Part shown: one piece after another, positions 39,703 to 49,414 of the stretch | How positions within the stretch are numbered: the first letter of the stretch is position 1 | How the letters are laid out: every line of letters begins with the position of its first letter | Source of the DNA: Blautia sp. | GTDB taxonomy: Bacteria; Bacillota; Clostridia; Lachnospirales; Lachnospiraceae | Reading direction: 5' to 3' | NCBI GenBank assembly: GCA_029257775.1 | Contig: JARIAQ010000019.1 | Span: forward strand, 62,001 to 126,000 | DNA length: 64,000 nucleotides | Notes under the pieces: model-generated | Database searches by the model: none | The model's input: only the letters and a program-made list of their open reading frames with translations | Told to the model about the DNA's origin: nothing | Program-made: the position numbers and the translations under genes

Positions 39703-40806
39703 TTAAATTTCTTCTAGAACTTCAGAAAGAGCTTGCAAAAGTTCATTATTTTTTTCTGGGTTCATCATACAAAATCGAATAAAGGAATTGTCTAAAAATG
39801 GAAAAGTAGAACAATCTCGTATCATAAGTCCTCTGCGAATACAGTAGTCAAAGACTTTTTCAGAAGTAATATCTTCCCTTAAAATTTTCACAAGAAGAAA
39901 ATTAGAGCAGGAAGGGTATACTTTTACACTTTTCCATGTAGATAAAATATGAAAAATACGTTCTCTTTCCCCTGAAATTAAAGATCTTGTCTTGTCGATA
40001 TACTCCTTATCTGAGAACATAATACAACCGGCGATTTCTGCTAAACTGTTAATGGTCCACGGATTTTTCTTTGTGTTAATATATTTTAAAAGATCAGGAT
40101 TACCTGTTACAGCATATCCCAAACGCAAACCAGGAGCAGCAAAAAATTTAGAAATACCACGGAGAACAATAAGGTTATTGTAATTGTTCGTAAGAGGAAT
40201 AGAAGAAAGTTTGCTGTCTAAAGGTGCAAATTCTTCATAAGTTTCATCTACCATGACACAAGTTCCATATTGAAGACAAGTATCTAAAATTTTTCGCATA
40301 TCTTTTCTGCTAATAGCAGTGGAGGTAGGGTTATTGGGATTACAAAGTACCAGTAAGTCAATGCTGTCATTTAAATGTGCACAAAAATCAGAAATGTTAA
40401 TTTGGAAATCATCTTCTTCCAGTAGAGGATAATAAAGTGTCTGTCCGCCTTTTAAAGCAATTTCTCGTTCGTATTCAGAATAGGTAGGGCCTAAAATCAA
40501 GGCTTTTTGTGGGTTGGCTGTTTGAATAAACAAAGAAATTAGTTCAGTAGAGCCGTTTCCTACAATAATATTTTCAAATTGAGCCCCTGTATAATCACAA
40601 ATACTTTTTCGAAGTTTTGTATAATCTCTATCCGGATAGCTTGTAATAGCGTCAATGTGAGTAGAGAGAGTTTCTCTTAAAAGTGGAGAAATGCCAAGTG
40701 GATTTACATTGGCAGAAAAGCTGGTAATGTCTTCTTTTTTTATATGATAAATTTCTTCAATTTTTTCTAAATCGCTTCCGTGAAAGTGGTCTTTATGTTT
40801 TAACAT
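39703..40806 (-). CDS. Class I/II aminotransferase, CobD/HisC-like
   Basis: HGSDLEKIEEIYHIKKEDITSFSANVNPLGISP (CobD-like start), SYPDRDYTKLRKSI, LCNPNNPTSTAISRKDM, VLRGISKFFAAPGLRLGYAV. Confidence 0.85.
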   Translation of the reverse strand: MLKHKDHFHGSDLEKIEEIYHIKKEDITSFSANVNPLGISPLLRETLSTHIDAITSYPDRDYTKLRKSICDYTGAQFENIIVGNGSTELISLFIQTANPQKALILGPTYSEYEREIALKGGQTLYYPLLEEDDFQINISDFCAHLNDSIDLLVLCNPNNPTSTAISRKDMRKILDTCLQYGTCVMVDETYEEFAPLDSKLSSIPLTNNYNNLIVLRGISKFFAAPGLRLGYAVTGNPDLLKYINTKKNPWTINSLAEIAGCIMFSDKEYIDKTRSLISGERERIFHILSTWKSVKVYPSCSNFLLVKILREDITSEKVFDYCIRRGLMIRDCSTFPFLDNSFIRFCMMNPEKNNELLQALSEVLEEI

Positions 40807-40833
40807 GAAATAGCCTCCCTTTTTGTATTAAAG

Positions 40834-40862
40834 TTGCACAGCAATCCATTGTAGTGTATAAT
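40834..40862 (+). promoter_or_regulatory. Strong sigma-A-type promoter for the three-gene uncharacterised cassette
   Basis: TTGCAC (40834-40839), 17 bp, TATAAT (40857-40862). Confidence 0.75.
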
Positions 40863-40922
40863 CCATAGTAGCAGAATATTGTTAATTGTTCAATAAAAAG
40901 AAGACGGAGTAAAGGTGATATT

Positions 40923-43900
40923 TTGAAAACACGAATGGACCAACTGATAAACGGAAGATTTGAATACGATGTGCCTAAGCTTACTTTATCAACAGAAAAA
41001 ATTGTATTAAAAACAACGCCGGAAGAAAAGCTTAGGGGAGAATTAGAATTTGTAGCAGAAGATAAACGAAAAATAAAAGGAATGGCATATTCTACACATA
41101 GACGATTTCTTTTAGGAAAAGAAAAATTTGCAGGAGAGAAAATTATTCTGCCTTATGGAATAGATGCTAAAGGTCTGAAAAGTGAAGATGAAATAGAAGG
41201 AGAGATTGTTTTAAGCACCAGTATAGGAGAATACAGGGTGCCTTTTTCTATTGTGGTAAGGAAAACACAGGTAAGAACCTCACAAGGAACTGTGGGTAGT
41301 TTAGAAGAATTTGTTGCTCTTGCAAAAGAAGATTTTAGAGAGGCATATCAGCTTTTTGTAGAGAAATCTTTTCCACAACTTTTAAAAGGGAAAGAAGAAT
41401 TATTATCTTATTATGAGTCAATGGTGAAAATGCCTGCACCGTATCAGAATTTAGAAGAATTTTTAATCAAAGCAGGGTTAAAAGAGCCTGTGTCGTTAAG
41501 TCTTGAAAAGAAGACACTGGAACTTTATGAAGTGCAAAGTTCTTTAAAAGACACCTTACGGATACGAAGAAGTGGCTGGGGGTTTTTGAGAGCAGAGATT
41601 ACAGTATCTGGAGATTTTTTGGAAGTAGAGAAACAGTTTATTCATGATGGACATTTTATTGGAAGTGTCTATGATTTGGAATATATTATTCGAAAAGAAT
41701 ATCTGGGAAAAGGAAAAAATTTTGGCAGAATTTCAATTAAAACCGTGTATGAAACAATTACGTATGAAATTATGGTGTCAAAAAGTAATAGAATACAGGT
41801 GGATGTGACTGCTTATGAGAAAAGAAAAACCTTAGAAGCAGCCAAAACACTTTTAAGTTTTCAGTTAGGTCAAATATCTGTTTCACAATGGGCTGACCAA
41901 ACAAAGGAACTTTTAGATGAATTAAAGGAAAATGGATACTATTCTACTGAGTGCCAGTTATATGAAGTATATATGTGGGTTTTAAGTGGACAAGAAGATG
42001 AGGCGAGACGGCTGTTAGACTCTTTGGAAAATAATCAAAGAATAAAAGAGGAAGAAATTTTAGAAGGTGCCTTTTTATACCTCAATGAAATTGCCCATAG
42101 GAGCACTCAATTAAAAGAAAAAACAGCTGTGCGACTGCATCAATTGTATCAAAGACGAGAAGATAGCTGTTTGCTGTTATATATGCTTTTTGAGATGGAT
42201 GAAGAAGTCCTTAGAACTCAGTCTAGAAAAATGTTTTTCTTAGAAGAACAATATCGAACAGGTTCAAGAAGTCCATTTTTATATTTGATGGCATGTAAAT
42301 TAGTGGCAGAGGATGGTTCTGTTTTCCGAAAAATGAATCATTTTACAATACAGGTGTATCGTTTTGCTCAAAAATATGGAATGCTTACGGAAGAAATGGC
42401 ATTTCGTGCAATAGATTTGGCGTCACAGTTAAAATATTTTTCAAAAGCAGTGTATGAAATTTTATCTTATGTTTATGAAAAGTATCCATCTACACTGGCG
42501 ATAAAAGGAATTTGTCAGTTTGTAATGAAAGGAGAGCCAAGAAAGCCAGAATACTTTAAATGGTATGATTTGGCAGTAAGAGCAGAACTGAAAATCACAG
42601 GTTTATATGAATATTATATTGAAACTATGAGTAGGAATTATCAGAAAATTCTGCCAAAGGTCATTCGTCTATATTTTGGTTATAACAATACAATAAGTGA
42701 TCAAAGAAGAGCATTTATTTACAGTAATATTATTCGCAATAAAGACATTGATAAAGAGACTTATCAAGCATATAGGCAAAATATGGAAACTTTTGCCTGT
42801 GATAAAATCAAAGAAGGCAGAATGAATGAGGATTTTGCAGTTGTATATCAGGAGTTTTGTGTAAATTCTGAAGATGAAAATGTGCGTGCTGCTTTGGCAA
42901 AGGTGTTATTTACATATAGACTATATTGTGATGATCCTAAAATTCGTAAAGTAATTGTTCGTCATGCTTCCATGAAAGAAGAACAGGTATATTTATGTAC
43001 AGATAAAACGGCATACATTTCTCTTTATACGCAGGATGCAGCGATTTTGTTTGAGGATAGTAGTCAGCGTAGATATGCGGGAACTGTGGATTATAATCTT
43101 CACAAGCTTTTAGATATTGAGGAATTATCAGAAAAGCTGGCAAAAGATGGACAGAGATACGCAGGAATGCTATTACATACCTGTGGAGAATTAAAGGGAA
43201 TAAAGCCTATTACAGAGGAGAATATTTCCAGTTTTGAAGCTGTTTTGAAGCAGAATATTTTTGAAGAAGATTATCGACAAGAAATACGCAAGCGTTTACT
43301 ACTCTATTATGAGTCTCAAATGGATAACCGAAACTTAAGAGAGTCGTTAAAAGAAATGGACTTTAAAGCATTTGCAAAAGTAAATAAAAGTCTGTTAGTT
43401 ACTATTTTAGTAAAGCAGGATATGTTTGTAGGAGCATATGATTTAATCTGTGAATATGGATATGAAGATGTGGATATGTCCATTCTTCTTAGGTTATGTA
43501 GTAGAATGATTTTAAATTTGGAATTTGAATATGAGGAAGAATTACTTTTGCTGACAGGTTACATTGTAAAATCAGGTATTTATGATGAAATTCTTTTAAA
43601 ATATATGGCATCACATTTTGAAGGCCCTGTGCGTGAGATGACAGAGTTATGGAAGCGTATTAGAGGATTTTCCCTGGATTGTTATGCATTGGAAGAACGA
43701 ATTCTTTGTTATAGTATGTTTACTAGAATTTATTCCAAGCAAGGACTAGATGTCCTGACAGATTATATACAGCAAGGTGGGAATGAGCATGTTATTTTGG
43801 CTTATCTTACCTTTGAGTCTTATGGTTATTTTGTAGGAGAAAAAGAAACAGGAGAAAATCTTTTTGATACGTTAGAAAGTCTTATGAATAAGGAGTGGGA

Positions 43901-44462
43901 GTGTGATATTATCTGCAGACTGGCCCTTTTAAAACATGATACAGAGCAAAATCAGTGGGACATAAAGAAAAAGCAAAGGGATCAGAAAATTTTGGAGGAA
44001 TGCAGAGAAGAACGTCTAAAATTTGAGTTTTTCCAACGTATGCCAAGAGAACTTTTGCAGGCGTGTCAAATGGAAGATAAAAGGTTTGTGGAATGTAAAG
44101 CAGGACCAGGAGCAAAGGTAACACTTTATTATCAGGTAGAAAGAAAAAATGTTATTTCAGAGGAGAAGACAGAACCTTTAAAAGAACGATATCAAGGTAT
44201 TTATAATAAAGAATTTATTTTGTTTTACGGAGAAAAATTATTGTATCGTTTTGTGATAGAGAGAAATGGTCAAACAAGGGAAATTCCTCAGCAAGTTTTA
44301 CAAGTAGAAGATGCAGAAATAAACGGACACAGTAAGTATCAGATGCTCAATAGGATGTTAAAGCTTTTGGAGGAAGGAAAGATGGAAGAACTTTCGGCTA
44401 TGGAAGAATCTTATTTGAGACAGGAAAAACAGGTAGCACAATTGTTTGAACTTCTGGATTAA
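40923..44462 (+). CDS. Large uncharacterised protein (1179 aa; resembles proteins I recall as DUF5717): N-terminal beta-rich region, long helical repeat region
   Basis: Intact ORF with TTG start after aaaggtgat; N-terminal ~300 aa beta-rich (RFEYDVPKLTLSTEKIVLKTTPEEKLRGELEFVAEDKRKIKGMAYS), remainder helical/TPR-like. Confidence 0.75.
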   Translation: MKTRMDQLINGRFEYDVPKLTLSTEKIVLKTTPEEKLRGELEFVAEDKRKIKGMAYSTHRRFLLGKEKFAGEKIILPYGIDAKGLKSEDEIEGEIVLSTSIGEYRVPFSIVVRKTQVRTSQGTVGSLEEFVALAKEDFREAYQLFVEKSFPQLLKGKEELLSYYESMVKMPAPYQNLEEFLIKAGLKEPVSLSLEKKTLELYEVQSSLKDTLRIRRSGWGFLRAEITVSGDFLEVEKQFIHDGHFIGSVYDLEYIIRKEYLGKGKNFGRISIKTVYETITYEIMVSKSNRIQVDVTAYEKRKTLEAAKTLLSFQLGQISVSQWADQTKELLDELKENGYYSTECQLYEVYMWVLSGQEDEARRLLDSLENNQRIKEEEILEGAFLYLNEIAHRSTQLKEKTAVRLHQLYQRREDSCLLLYMLFEMDEEVLRTQSRKMFFLEEQYRTGSRSPFLYLMACKLVAEDGSVFRKMNHFTIQVYRFAQKYGMLTEEMAFRAIDLASQLKYFSKAVYEILSYVYEKYPSTLAIKGICQFVMKGEPRKPEYFKWYDLAVRAELKITGLYEYYIETMSRNYQKILPKVIRLYFGYNNTISDQRRAFIYSNIIRNKDIDKETYQAYRQNMETFACDKIKEGRMNEDFAVVYQEFCVNSEDENVRAALAKVLFTYRLYCDDPKIRKVIVRHASMKEEQVYLCTDKTAYISLYTQDAAILFEDSSQRRYAGTVDYNLHKLLDIEELSEKLAKDGQRYAGMLLHTCGELKGIKPITEENISSFEAVLKQNIFEEDYRQEIRKRLLLYYESQMDNRNLRESLKEMDFKAFAKVNKSLLVTILVKQDMFVGAYDLICEYGYEDVDMSILLRLCSRMILNLEFEYEEELLLLTGYIVKSGIYDEILLKYMASHFEGPVREMTELWKRIRGFSLDCYALEERILCYSMFTRIYSKQGLDVLTDYIQQGGNEHVILAYLTFESYGYFVGEKETGENLFDTLESLMNKEWECDIICRLALLKHDTEQNQWDIKKKQRDQKILEECREERLKFEFFQRMPRELLQACQMEDKRFVECKAGPGAKVTLYYQVERKNVISEEKTEPLKERYQGIYNKEFILFYGEKLLYRFVIERNGQTREIPQQVLQVEDAEINGHSKYQMLNRMLKLLEEGKMEELSAMEESYLRQEKQVAQLFELLD

Positions 44463-44474
44463 GGGGTGAACGAA

Positions 44475-45722
44475 ATGAATGAGACGAGAAATATTATTGT
44501 AGGTTTGGAAATTGGAAAGAGTGAATCTCAGCTTTGCTATTTTGATAGGAAAGAGAAAGAACCCATTTCTGTTTCCGTAAAGGCAGGGAGTAACCAGTAT
44601 CTTTTTCCTACCTTATTATCAATAAATCCAGAAAAGGAAATTTGGCATTATGGATTGGAAGCGGAATATTTTTCCAATAATGAAGGGGAAATTGCAGTAA
44701 ATGGCCTTTTAGGCATATGGGGAGATGCGGGTAGTATTCAAATTGAAAATAAGAATTTTGAGGCGAAGAAACTTATGGAAGCCTATTTAAAAGGTGCGCT
44801 ATCTCTCTTAGGAGTAGGGGATCCAATAAGACAGATTAAAGGCTTAATGATTACAGTGCCTAAGCTTTCTGCTTCCATGGTAAAGGTGGTTTATGAGGCA
44901 GGTGCCTGTATGGGATTTTCTAGAAAACAGATTTTTTTGCAAGATTATGATGAAAGCTTTTATTATTATGTTATGAATCACAGGAAGGATAATTGTACCC
45001 GGAAGATTGGCTGGTTTTTATTTGATGACAATCAGGTTTCTTTTGCAAGATTGGTAATGGATAATCAAAAAAGACCGGCAATGGCATATATTGAGCATGG
45101 GATTACCGCAGAGTTGTCCACAGATCTTATAACACGAGATGAGGATTTCTACCGTTTAATTGACCGTTCCTGTGGAAAAGATGCTTATTCCAGTATTTAT
45201 ATGGTGGGAGAAGGATTTGATCAAGAATGGGCGGTGCGTTCTATTCCCTTTTTATGCAGGAACCAGAGACATGTTTTTTATGGAAATAATCTCTATGTAA
45301 AAGGTGCGTGTTATGGCGCCAGAGAAAAGTGCGATGAAGGAATTTTAAAGGGATATTTATACATAAGTCCTTCACTGGTGAAAAAAAATGTGGCAATGGA
45401 AATGTTGGTGAATGGATCGCCGAAAACATATTCTTTGGTTGAAGCAGGAAAAAACTGGTATGAAATTCATACAGAGTTAGAATTGATTTTAGATGAAAAG
45501 GAGTATTTGGAATTTATAGTAACACCCATGGAGGGTGGAAGTAAAACCAGATTTAGTATGAAACTTCCAGGACTTCCTAAGAGACCGAATAAGACCACAA
45601 GGCTGAAAGTTTGCATAACATATGAAAGTAGTGAAACTTGTGTGATTGTTGTAGAAGATATGGGATTTGGGGAAATGTTTCCATCTAATGGAAATGTGTG
45701 GACAGAGAAAGTGTCCTGGTAA
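44475..45722 (+). CDS. Degenerate Hsp70/actin-fold-like protein (resembles proteins I recall as DUF5716)
   Basis: IIVGLEIGKSESQLCYFD; LMITVPKLSASMVKVVYEAGACMGFSRKQIFLQDYDESFYYYVM; SIYMVGEGFDQEWAVRSIPFL...VFYGNNLYVKGACYGA follow Hsp70 motif order. Confidence 0.7.
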   Translation: MNETRNIIVGLEIGKSESQLCYFDRKEKEPISVSVKAGSNQYLFPTLLSINPEKEIWHYGLEAEYFSNNEGEIAVNGLLGIWGDAGSIQIENKNFEAKKLMEAYLKGALSLLGVGDPIRQIKGLMITVPKLSASMVKVVYEAGACMGFSRKQIFLQDYDESFYYYVMNHRKDNCTRKIGWFLFDDNQVSFARLVMDNQKRPAMAYIEHGITAELSTDLITRDEDFYRLIDRSCGKDAYSSIYMVGEGFDQEWAVRSIPFLCRNQRHVFYGNNLYVKGACYGAREKCDEGILKGYLYISPSLVKKNVAMEMLVNGSPKTYSLVEAGKNWYEIHTELELILDEKEYLEFIVTPMEGGSKTRFSMKLPGLPKRPNKTTRLKVCITYESSETCVIVVEDMGFGEMFPSNGNVWTEKVSW

Positions 45723-45734
45723 AGGAGGATATAG

Positions 45735-46511
45735 ATGAGTGGATATATTTTATGTCAATTAAAACGAGCAGAAATTCCCTATTATATCGAGAATATCAGC
45801 ACTAATATTTATAGTATTGAAGAACTTTGCTATTATTTTTACCATAACATTTACCTTTTAGATGAAAGTATTTTAAATGAGCATCTTTGTGATTGGATTC
45901 GTAAAGAATTCGGTCTGGAAAAATTATATCGTCGTCTCTATAAAGTTTTGGAAGAGAATATGGGGACAGGAGAATTTATTCTTGCTGTATTTAAAGAAAT
46001 TAATTACCTAACACATCAGGAATTTAAAAAATTAAATGAGCAGATTGCTCTTTTAGAACAGCAACCAAAAGTTCTTCGAGAGAAGAAAAAAGGTGATTAT
46101 TTGGTAGAGAATAAAATGTATGTAAATGCTGTGAAAATTTATGAGAATGCACTTCTAAAAGAAGATAAGGAAGGTCTAGGAGAACAGTTTAGCGGTGAAA
46201 TTTATCATAACATGGGTTGTGCTTATTTACACTTATTTCAGTTTGAAGAAGCAGCAGAATGTTTCCTAAAGGCATATGGACTTTTACATACAAATCAAGT
46301 TCTTTATCATTATCTTGAAGCATCTTATATGGAAAATCCAGAGGAATTTCAAGGAGTATGTAACTGCATGGGGGTTTCTGTTAAGGTGCAGGAAGAAATA
46401 AAGGAAAAATTAAATAAAGCCAGCAAGGTTGCTATTGAAATGGAAAATCAAGATTTAGGAAAACGCTTAGAAGGATTCATTAAAGACTATCATAGAAGCA
46501 CAGGATTTTAA
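45735..46511 (+). CDS. TPR-like helical protein of the same cassette
   Basis: KGDYLVENKMYVNAVKIYENALLKEDKEGLGEQFSGEIYHNMGCAYLHLFQFEEAAECFLKAYGLLHTNQVLYHYLEASY. Confidence 0.75.
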   Translation: MSGYILCQLKRAEIPYYIENISTNIYSIEELCYYFYHNIYLLDESILNEHLCDWIRKEFGLEKLYRRLYKVLEENMGTGEFILAVFKEINYLTHQEFKKLNEQIALLEQQPKVLREKKKGDYLVENKMYVNAVKIYENALLKEDKEGLGEQFSGEIYHNMGCAYLHLFQFEEAAECFLKAYGLLHTNQVLYHYLEASYMENPEEFQGVCNCMGVSVKVQEEIKEKLNKASKVAIEMENQDLGKRLEGFIKDYHRSTGF

Positions 46512-46617
46512 GGGGCAGCGTTCTACAAGCATTTTCGTCTTGTGTTTTTAAAAGTAATGATATATAATCCATGTGTATTACACTGAGTAAGTATAAGAAA
46601 GCAGAGGTAAGAAGAAT

Positions 46618-48051
46618 ATGAGTACAGACAGATATGTAAGCCCACTATCCGAACGTTATGCAAGCAGAGAAATGCAGTATATTTTTTCTCCAGATATGAA
46701 ATTTCGTACATGGAGAAAATTATGGATTGCTTTGGCTGAAACAGAAAAGGAATTAGGTTTGAATATTACCCAGGAGCAAATTGATGAATTAAAAGCGAAT
46801 GCAGATAATATCAATTATGATGTGGCTAGGGAAAGAGAAAAACAGGTTCGTCATGATGTTATGTCCCATGTTTATGCCTATGGGGTACAGTGTCCAAAAG
46901 CAAAAGGGATTATTCATTTAGGTGCAACCAGCTGTTATGTAGGTGACAATACAGATATTATTGTTATGACAGAGGCGTTAAAACTGGTTCGTAAAAAACT
47001 GGTGAATGTTCTTGCAGAACTGGCGAAATTTGCAGAGCAACATAAAGCTTTGCCAACACTTGCATTTACTCATTTTCAACCTGCACAGCCAACTACGGTT
47101 GGTAAGAGAGCGACTCTTTGGATGCAGGAATTCTTATTAGATTTGGAAGATTTAGATTTTGTACTTAGTACAATGAAGTTGTTAGGTTCTAAAGGAACAA
47201 CAGGAACACAGGCAAGTTTTCTGGAATTATTTGATGGAGATCAAGAAACAATTGATAAAATTGATCCCATGATTGCACAGAAAATGGGATTTAAAGAGTG
47301 CTATCCTGTTTCAGGACAGACTTATTCCCGTAAAGTGGATACAAGAGTTTTAAATGTATTAGCAGGGATTGCTGCAAGTGCTCATAAATTTTCCAATGAT
47401 ATTCGTCTGCTTCAGCACTTAAAGGAAGTTGAGGAACCTTTTGAAAAGAGTCAGATTGGTTCTTCTGCTATGGCATATAAGAGAAATCCAATGAGAAGTG
47501 AAAGAATTGCATCGTTGTCTAGATTTGTTATGGTAGATGCTTTAAATCCTGCGATTACATCTGCAACACAGTGGTTTGAAAGAACATTGGACGATTCTGC
47601 AAATAAACGTCTTTCTATTCCAGAAGGTTTTCTTGCTATTGATGGTATTTTAGACCTTTGTCTAAATGTAGTAGATGGTTTAGTCGTATATCCGAAAGTA
47701 ATTGAGAAACGTTTAAGAAGTGAACTTCCGTTTATGGCAACAGAAAATATTATGATGGATGCTGTAAAAGCAGGTGGAGATCGTCAGGAATTACATGAGA
47801 GAATTCGTGAACTTTCTATGGAAGCAGGAAAAAATGTAAAAGTAGAAGGTAAAGAGAATAATCTTCTGGAATTAATTGCTGCTGATCCTGCATTTAATAT
47901 GACATTAGAAGATTTACAGAAAACAATGGATCCAGCAAAATATACAGGACGTGCAGCAGTTCAGGTAGATAATTTCTTGAAAAAAGTGGTAAATCCTGTT
48001 TTGGAAGCAAACAAAGATCTTCTTGGTATGACAGCGGAAATTAATGTATAA
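46618..48051 (+). CDS. purB: Adenylosuccinate lyase
   Basis: SPLSERYASREMQYIFSPDMKFRTWRKLWIALAE, GATSCYVGDNTD, IGSSAMAYKRNPMRSERIASLSRF. Confidence 0.97.
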   Translation: MSTDRYVSPLSERYASREMQYIFSPDMKFRTWRKLWIALAETEKELGLNITQEQIDELKANADNINYDVAREREKQVRHDVMSHVYAYGVQCPKAKGIIHLGATSCYVGDNTDIIVMTEALKLVRKKLVNVLAELAKFAEQHKALPTLAFTHFQPAQPTTVGKRATLWMQEFLLDLEDLDFVLSTMKLLGSKGTTGTQASFLELFDGDQETIDKIDPMIAQKMGFKECYPVSGQTYSRKVDTRVLNVLAGIAASAHKFSNDIRLLQHLKEVEEPFEKSQIGSSAMAYKRNPMRSERIASLSRFVMVDALNPAITSATQWFERTLDDSANKRLSIPEGFLAIDGILDLCLNVVDGLVVYPKVIEKRLRSELPFMATENIMMDAVKAGGDRQELHERIRELSMEAGKNVKVEGKENNLLELIAADPAFNMTLEDLQKTMDPAKYTGRAAVQVDNFLKKVVNPVLEANKDLLGMTAEINV

Positions 48052-48087
48052 ACGTATAAAATACAAGAGAAAATGAGAGGTCATGAT

Positions 48088-49374
48088 ATGAAACAGGAAA
48101 AGAAAGGAAGAGCTTCGGCTCTTCTGCCTATTGGAATATTTCTTGTCATCTTTATTGGGGCTGGAATTATTTCCAATGATTTTTATACAATGCCAGCCAT
48201 TGTAGGATTTTTAATTGCATTGGTTGTGGCATTTTTACAGAATCCCAGAGTGCGTTTCCATGATAAAATTTCTATTATATCAAAAGGAATAGGGGAAGAA
48301 AATATTGTAACCATGTGTTTGATTTTCCTTGCAGCAGGTGCTTTCTCCGGTACAATTAAAGCTGCAGGAGGAGTAGAGAGTACGGTAAATTTAGGACTTT
48401 CTATTATGCCATCATCTATTGCAGTAGTAGGATTATTTATTATTGGCTGTTTTATTTCCGTATCCATGGGAACATCTGTAGGAACGATTACAGCCATGGC
48501 TCCTATTGGTGTGGGAATTGCAGAGAAAACAGGAATCTCTATGCCGATTTGTATAGGTGCTATTGTATGTGGTGCAATGTTTGGTGATAATTTATCCATG
48601 ATTTCTGATACAACTATTGCAGCAGTTAGAACACAAGGCTGTGAAATGAAGGATAAATTTAAAGAAAATTTCTTGATTGTATTGCCGGCAGCAATTATTA
48701 CAGCTGTTATTTTCTTTTTTATTGCCAGTGGAAATGCGGGAAAAATTGAAGGAGAGCTGAATTACCAGATTGTGAAGGTACTTCCTTATTTGGTGGTATT
48801 AATTGGTGCTTTGGCTGGAATTAATGTATTTGTAATTTTAATTGCAGGAACCATTTTATCAGCAATTGTAGGCGTAGGAACTGGAGCTTTTGCCTTTGGA
48901 GAAGTATTCCAAAAGATGGGAGAAGGTATTACCAGTATGTATGATATTACCGTTATTTCCATTATAGTAGCTGCTATTGTAGCCTTGGTGAAGGAATATG
49001 GTGGAATTGAATTTATCTTGAATCTGATTAAGAAAAGGATTAATGGTCCAAGAGGCGGAGAATTTGGAATATCTATTTTGGCATTGTTAGTTGATTGTTG
49101 TACAGCAAATAATACGGTAGCCATTGTCATGTCTGGTCCTATTGCGAAGGAAATTAGCAAGGAATTTGATGTGTCTCCAAGAAGAAGTGCTTCCTTGTTG
49201 GATATTTTTGCATCAGTGGGGCAAGGTATTATTCCGTATGGTGCACAACTTTTAACGGCAGCGGGACTTTCAGCGTTGTCTCCAGTAGAAATTATGCCAT
49301 ATTTATTTTACCCAATTTTAATGGGTGTTAGTGCAATTTTATTTATTTTATTTAGAAGAAGACCGGCAAAATAA
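48088..49374 (+). CDS. Na+/H+ antiporter, NhaC family
   Basis: Polytopic; GAMFGDNLSMISDTTIAAVRTQGCEMKDKFKEN and SVGQGIIPYGAQLLTAAGL typical of NhaC/TetB(L)-like antiporters. Confidence 0.9.
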   Translation: MKQEKKGRASALLPIGIFLVIFIGAGIISNDFYTMPAIVGFLIALVVAFLQNPRVRFHDKISIISKGIGEENIVTMCLIFLAAGAFSGTIKAAGGVESTVNLGLSIMPSSIAVVGLFIIGCFISVSMGTSVGTITAMAPIGVGIAEKTGISMPICIGAIVCGAMFGDNLSMISDTTIAAVRTQGCEMKDKFKENFLIVLPAAIITAVIFFFIASGNAGKIEGELNYQIVKVLPYLVVLIGALAGINVFVILIAGTILSAIVGVGTGAFAFGEVFQKMGEGITSMYDITVISIIVAAIVALVKEYGGIEFILNLIKKRINGPRGGEFGISILALLVDCCTANNTVAIVMSGPIAKEISKEFDVSPRRSASLLDIFASVGQGIIPYGAQLLTAAGLSALSPVEIMPYLFYPILMGVSAILFILFRRRPAK

Positions 49375-49377
49375 AAA

Positions 49378-49414
49378 AGGAGCAGTAGGTTATGATAACC
49401 TATTGCTCTTTTTT
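49378..49414. terminator. Convergent terminator
   Basis: ggagcagtaggttat gataacctattgctctttttt. Confidence 0.8.

Noticed and set aside
40807-40922. Purine or PRPP riboswitch near purC/purB
   Set aside because: No recognisable riboswitch core in this spacer or in the spacers directly upstream of purC and purB.
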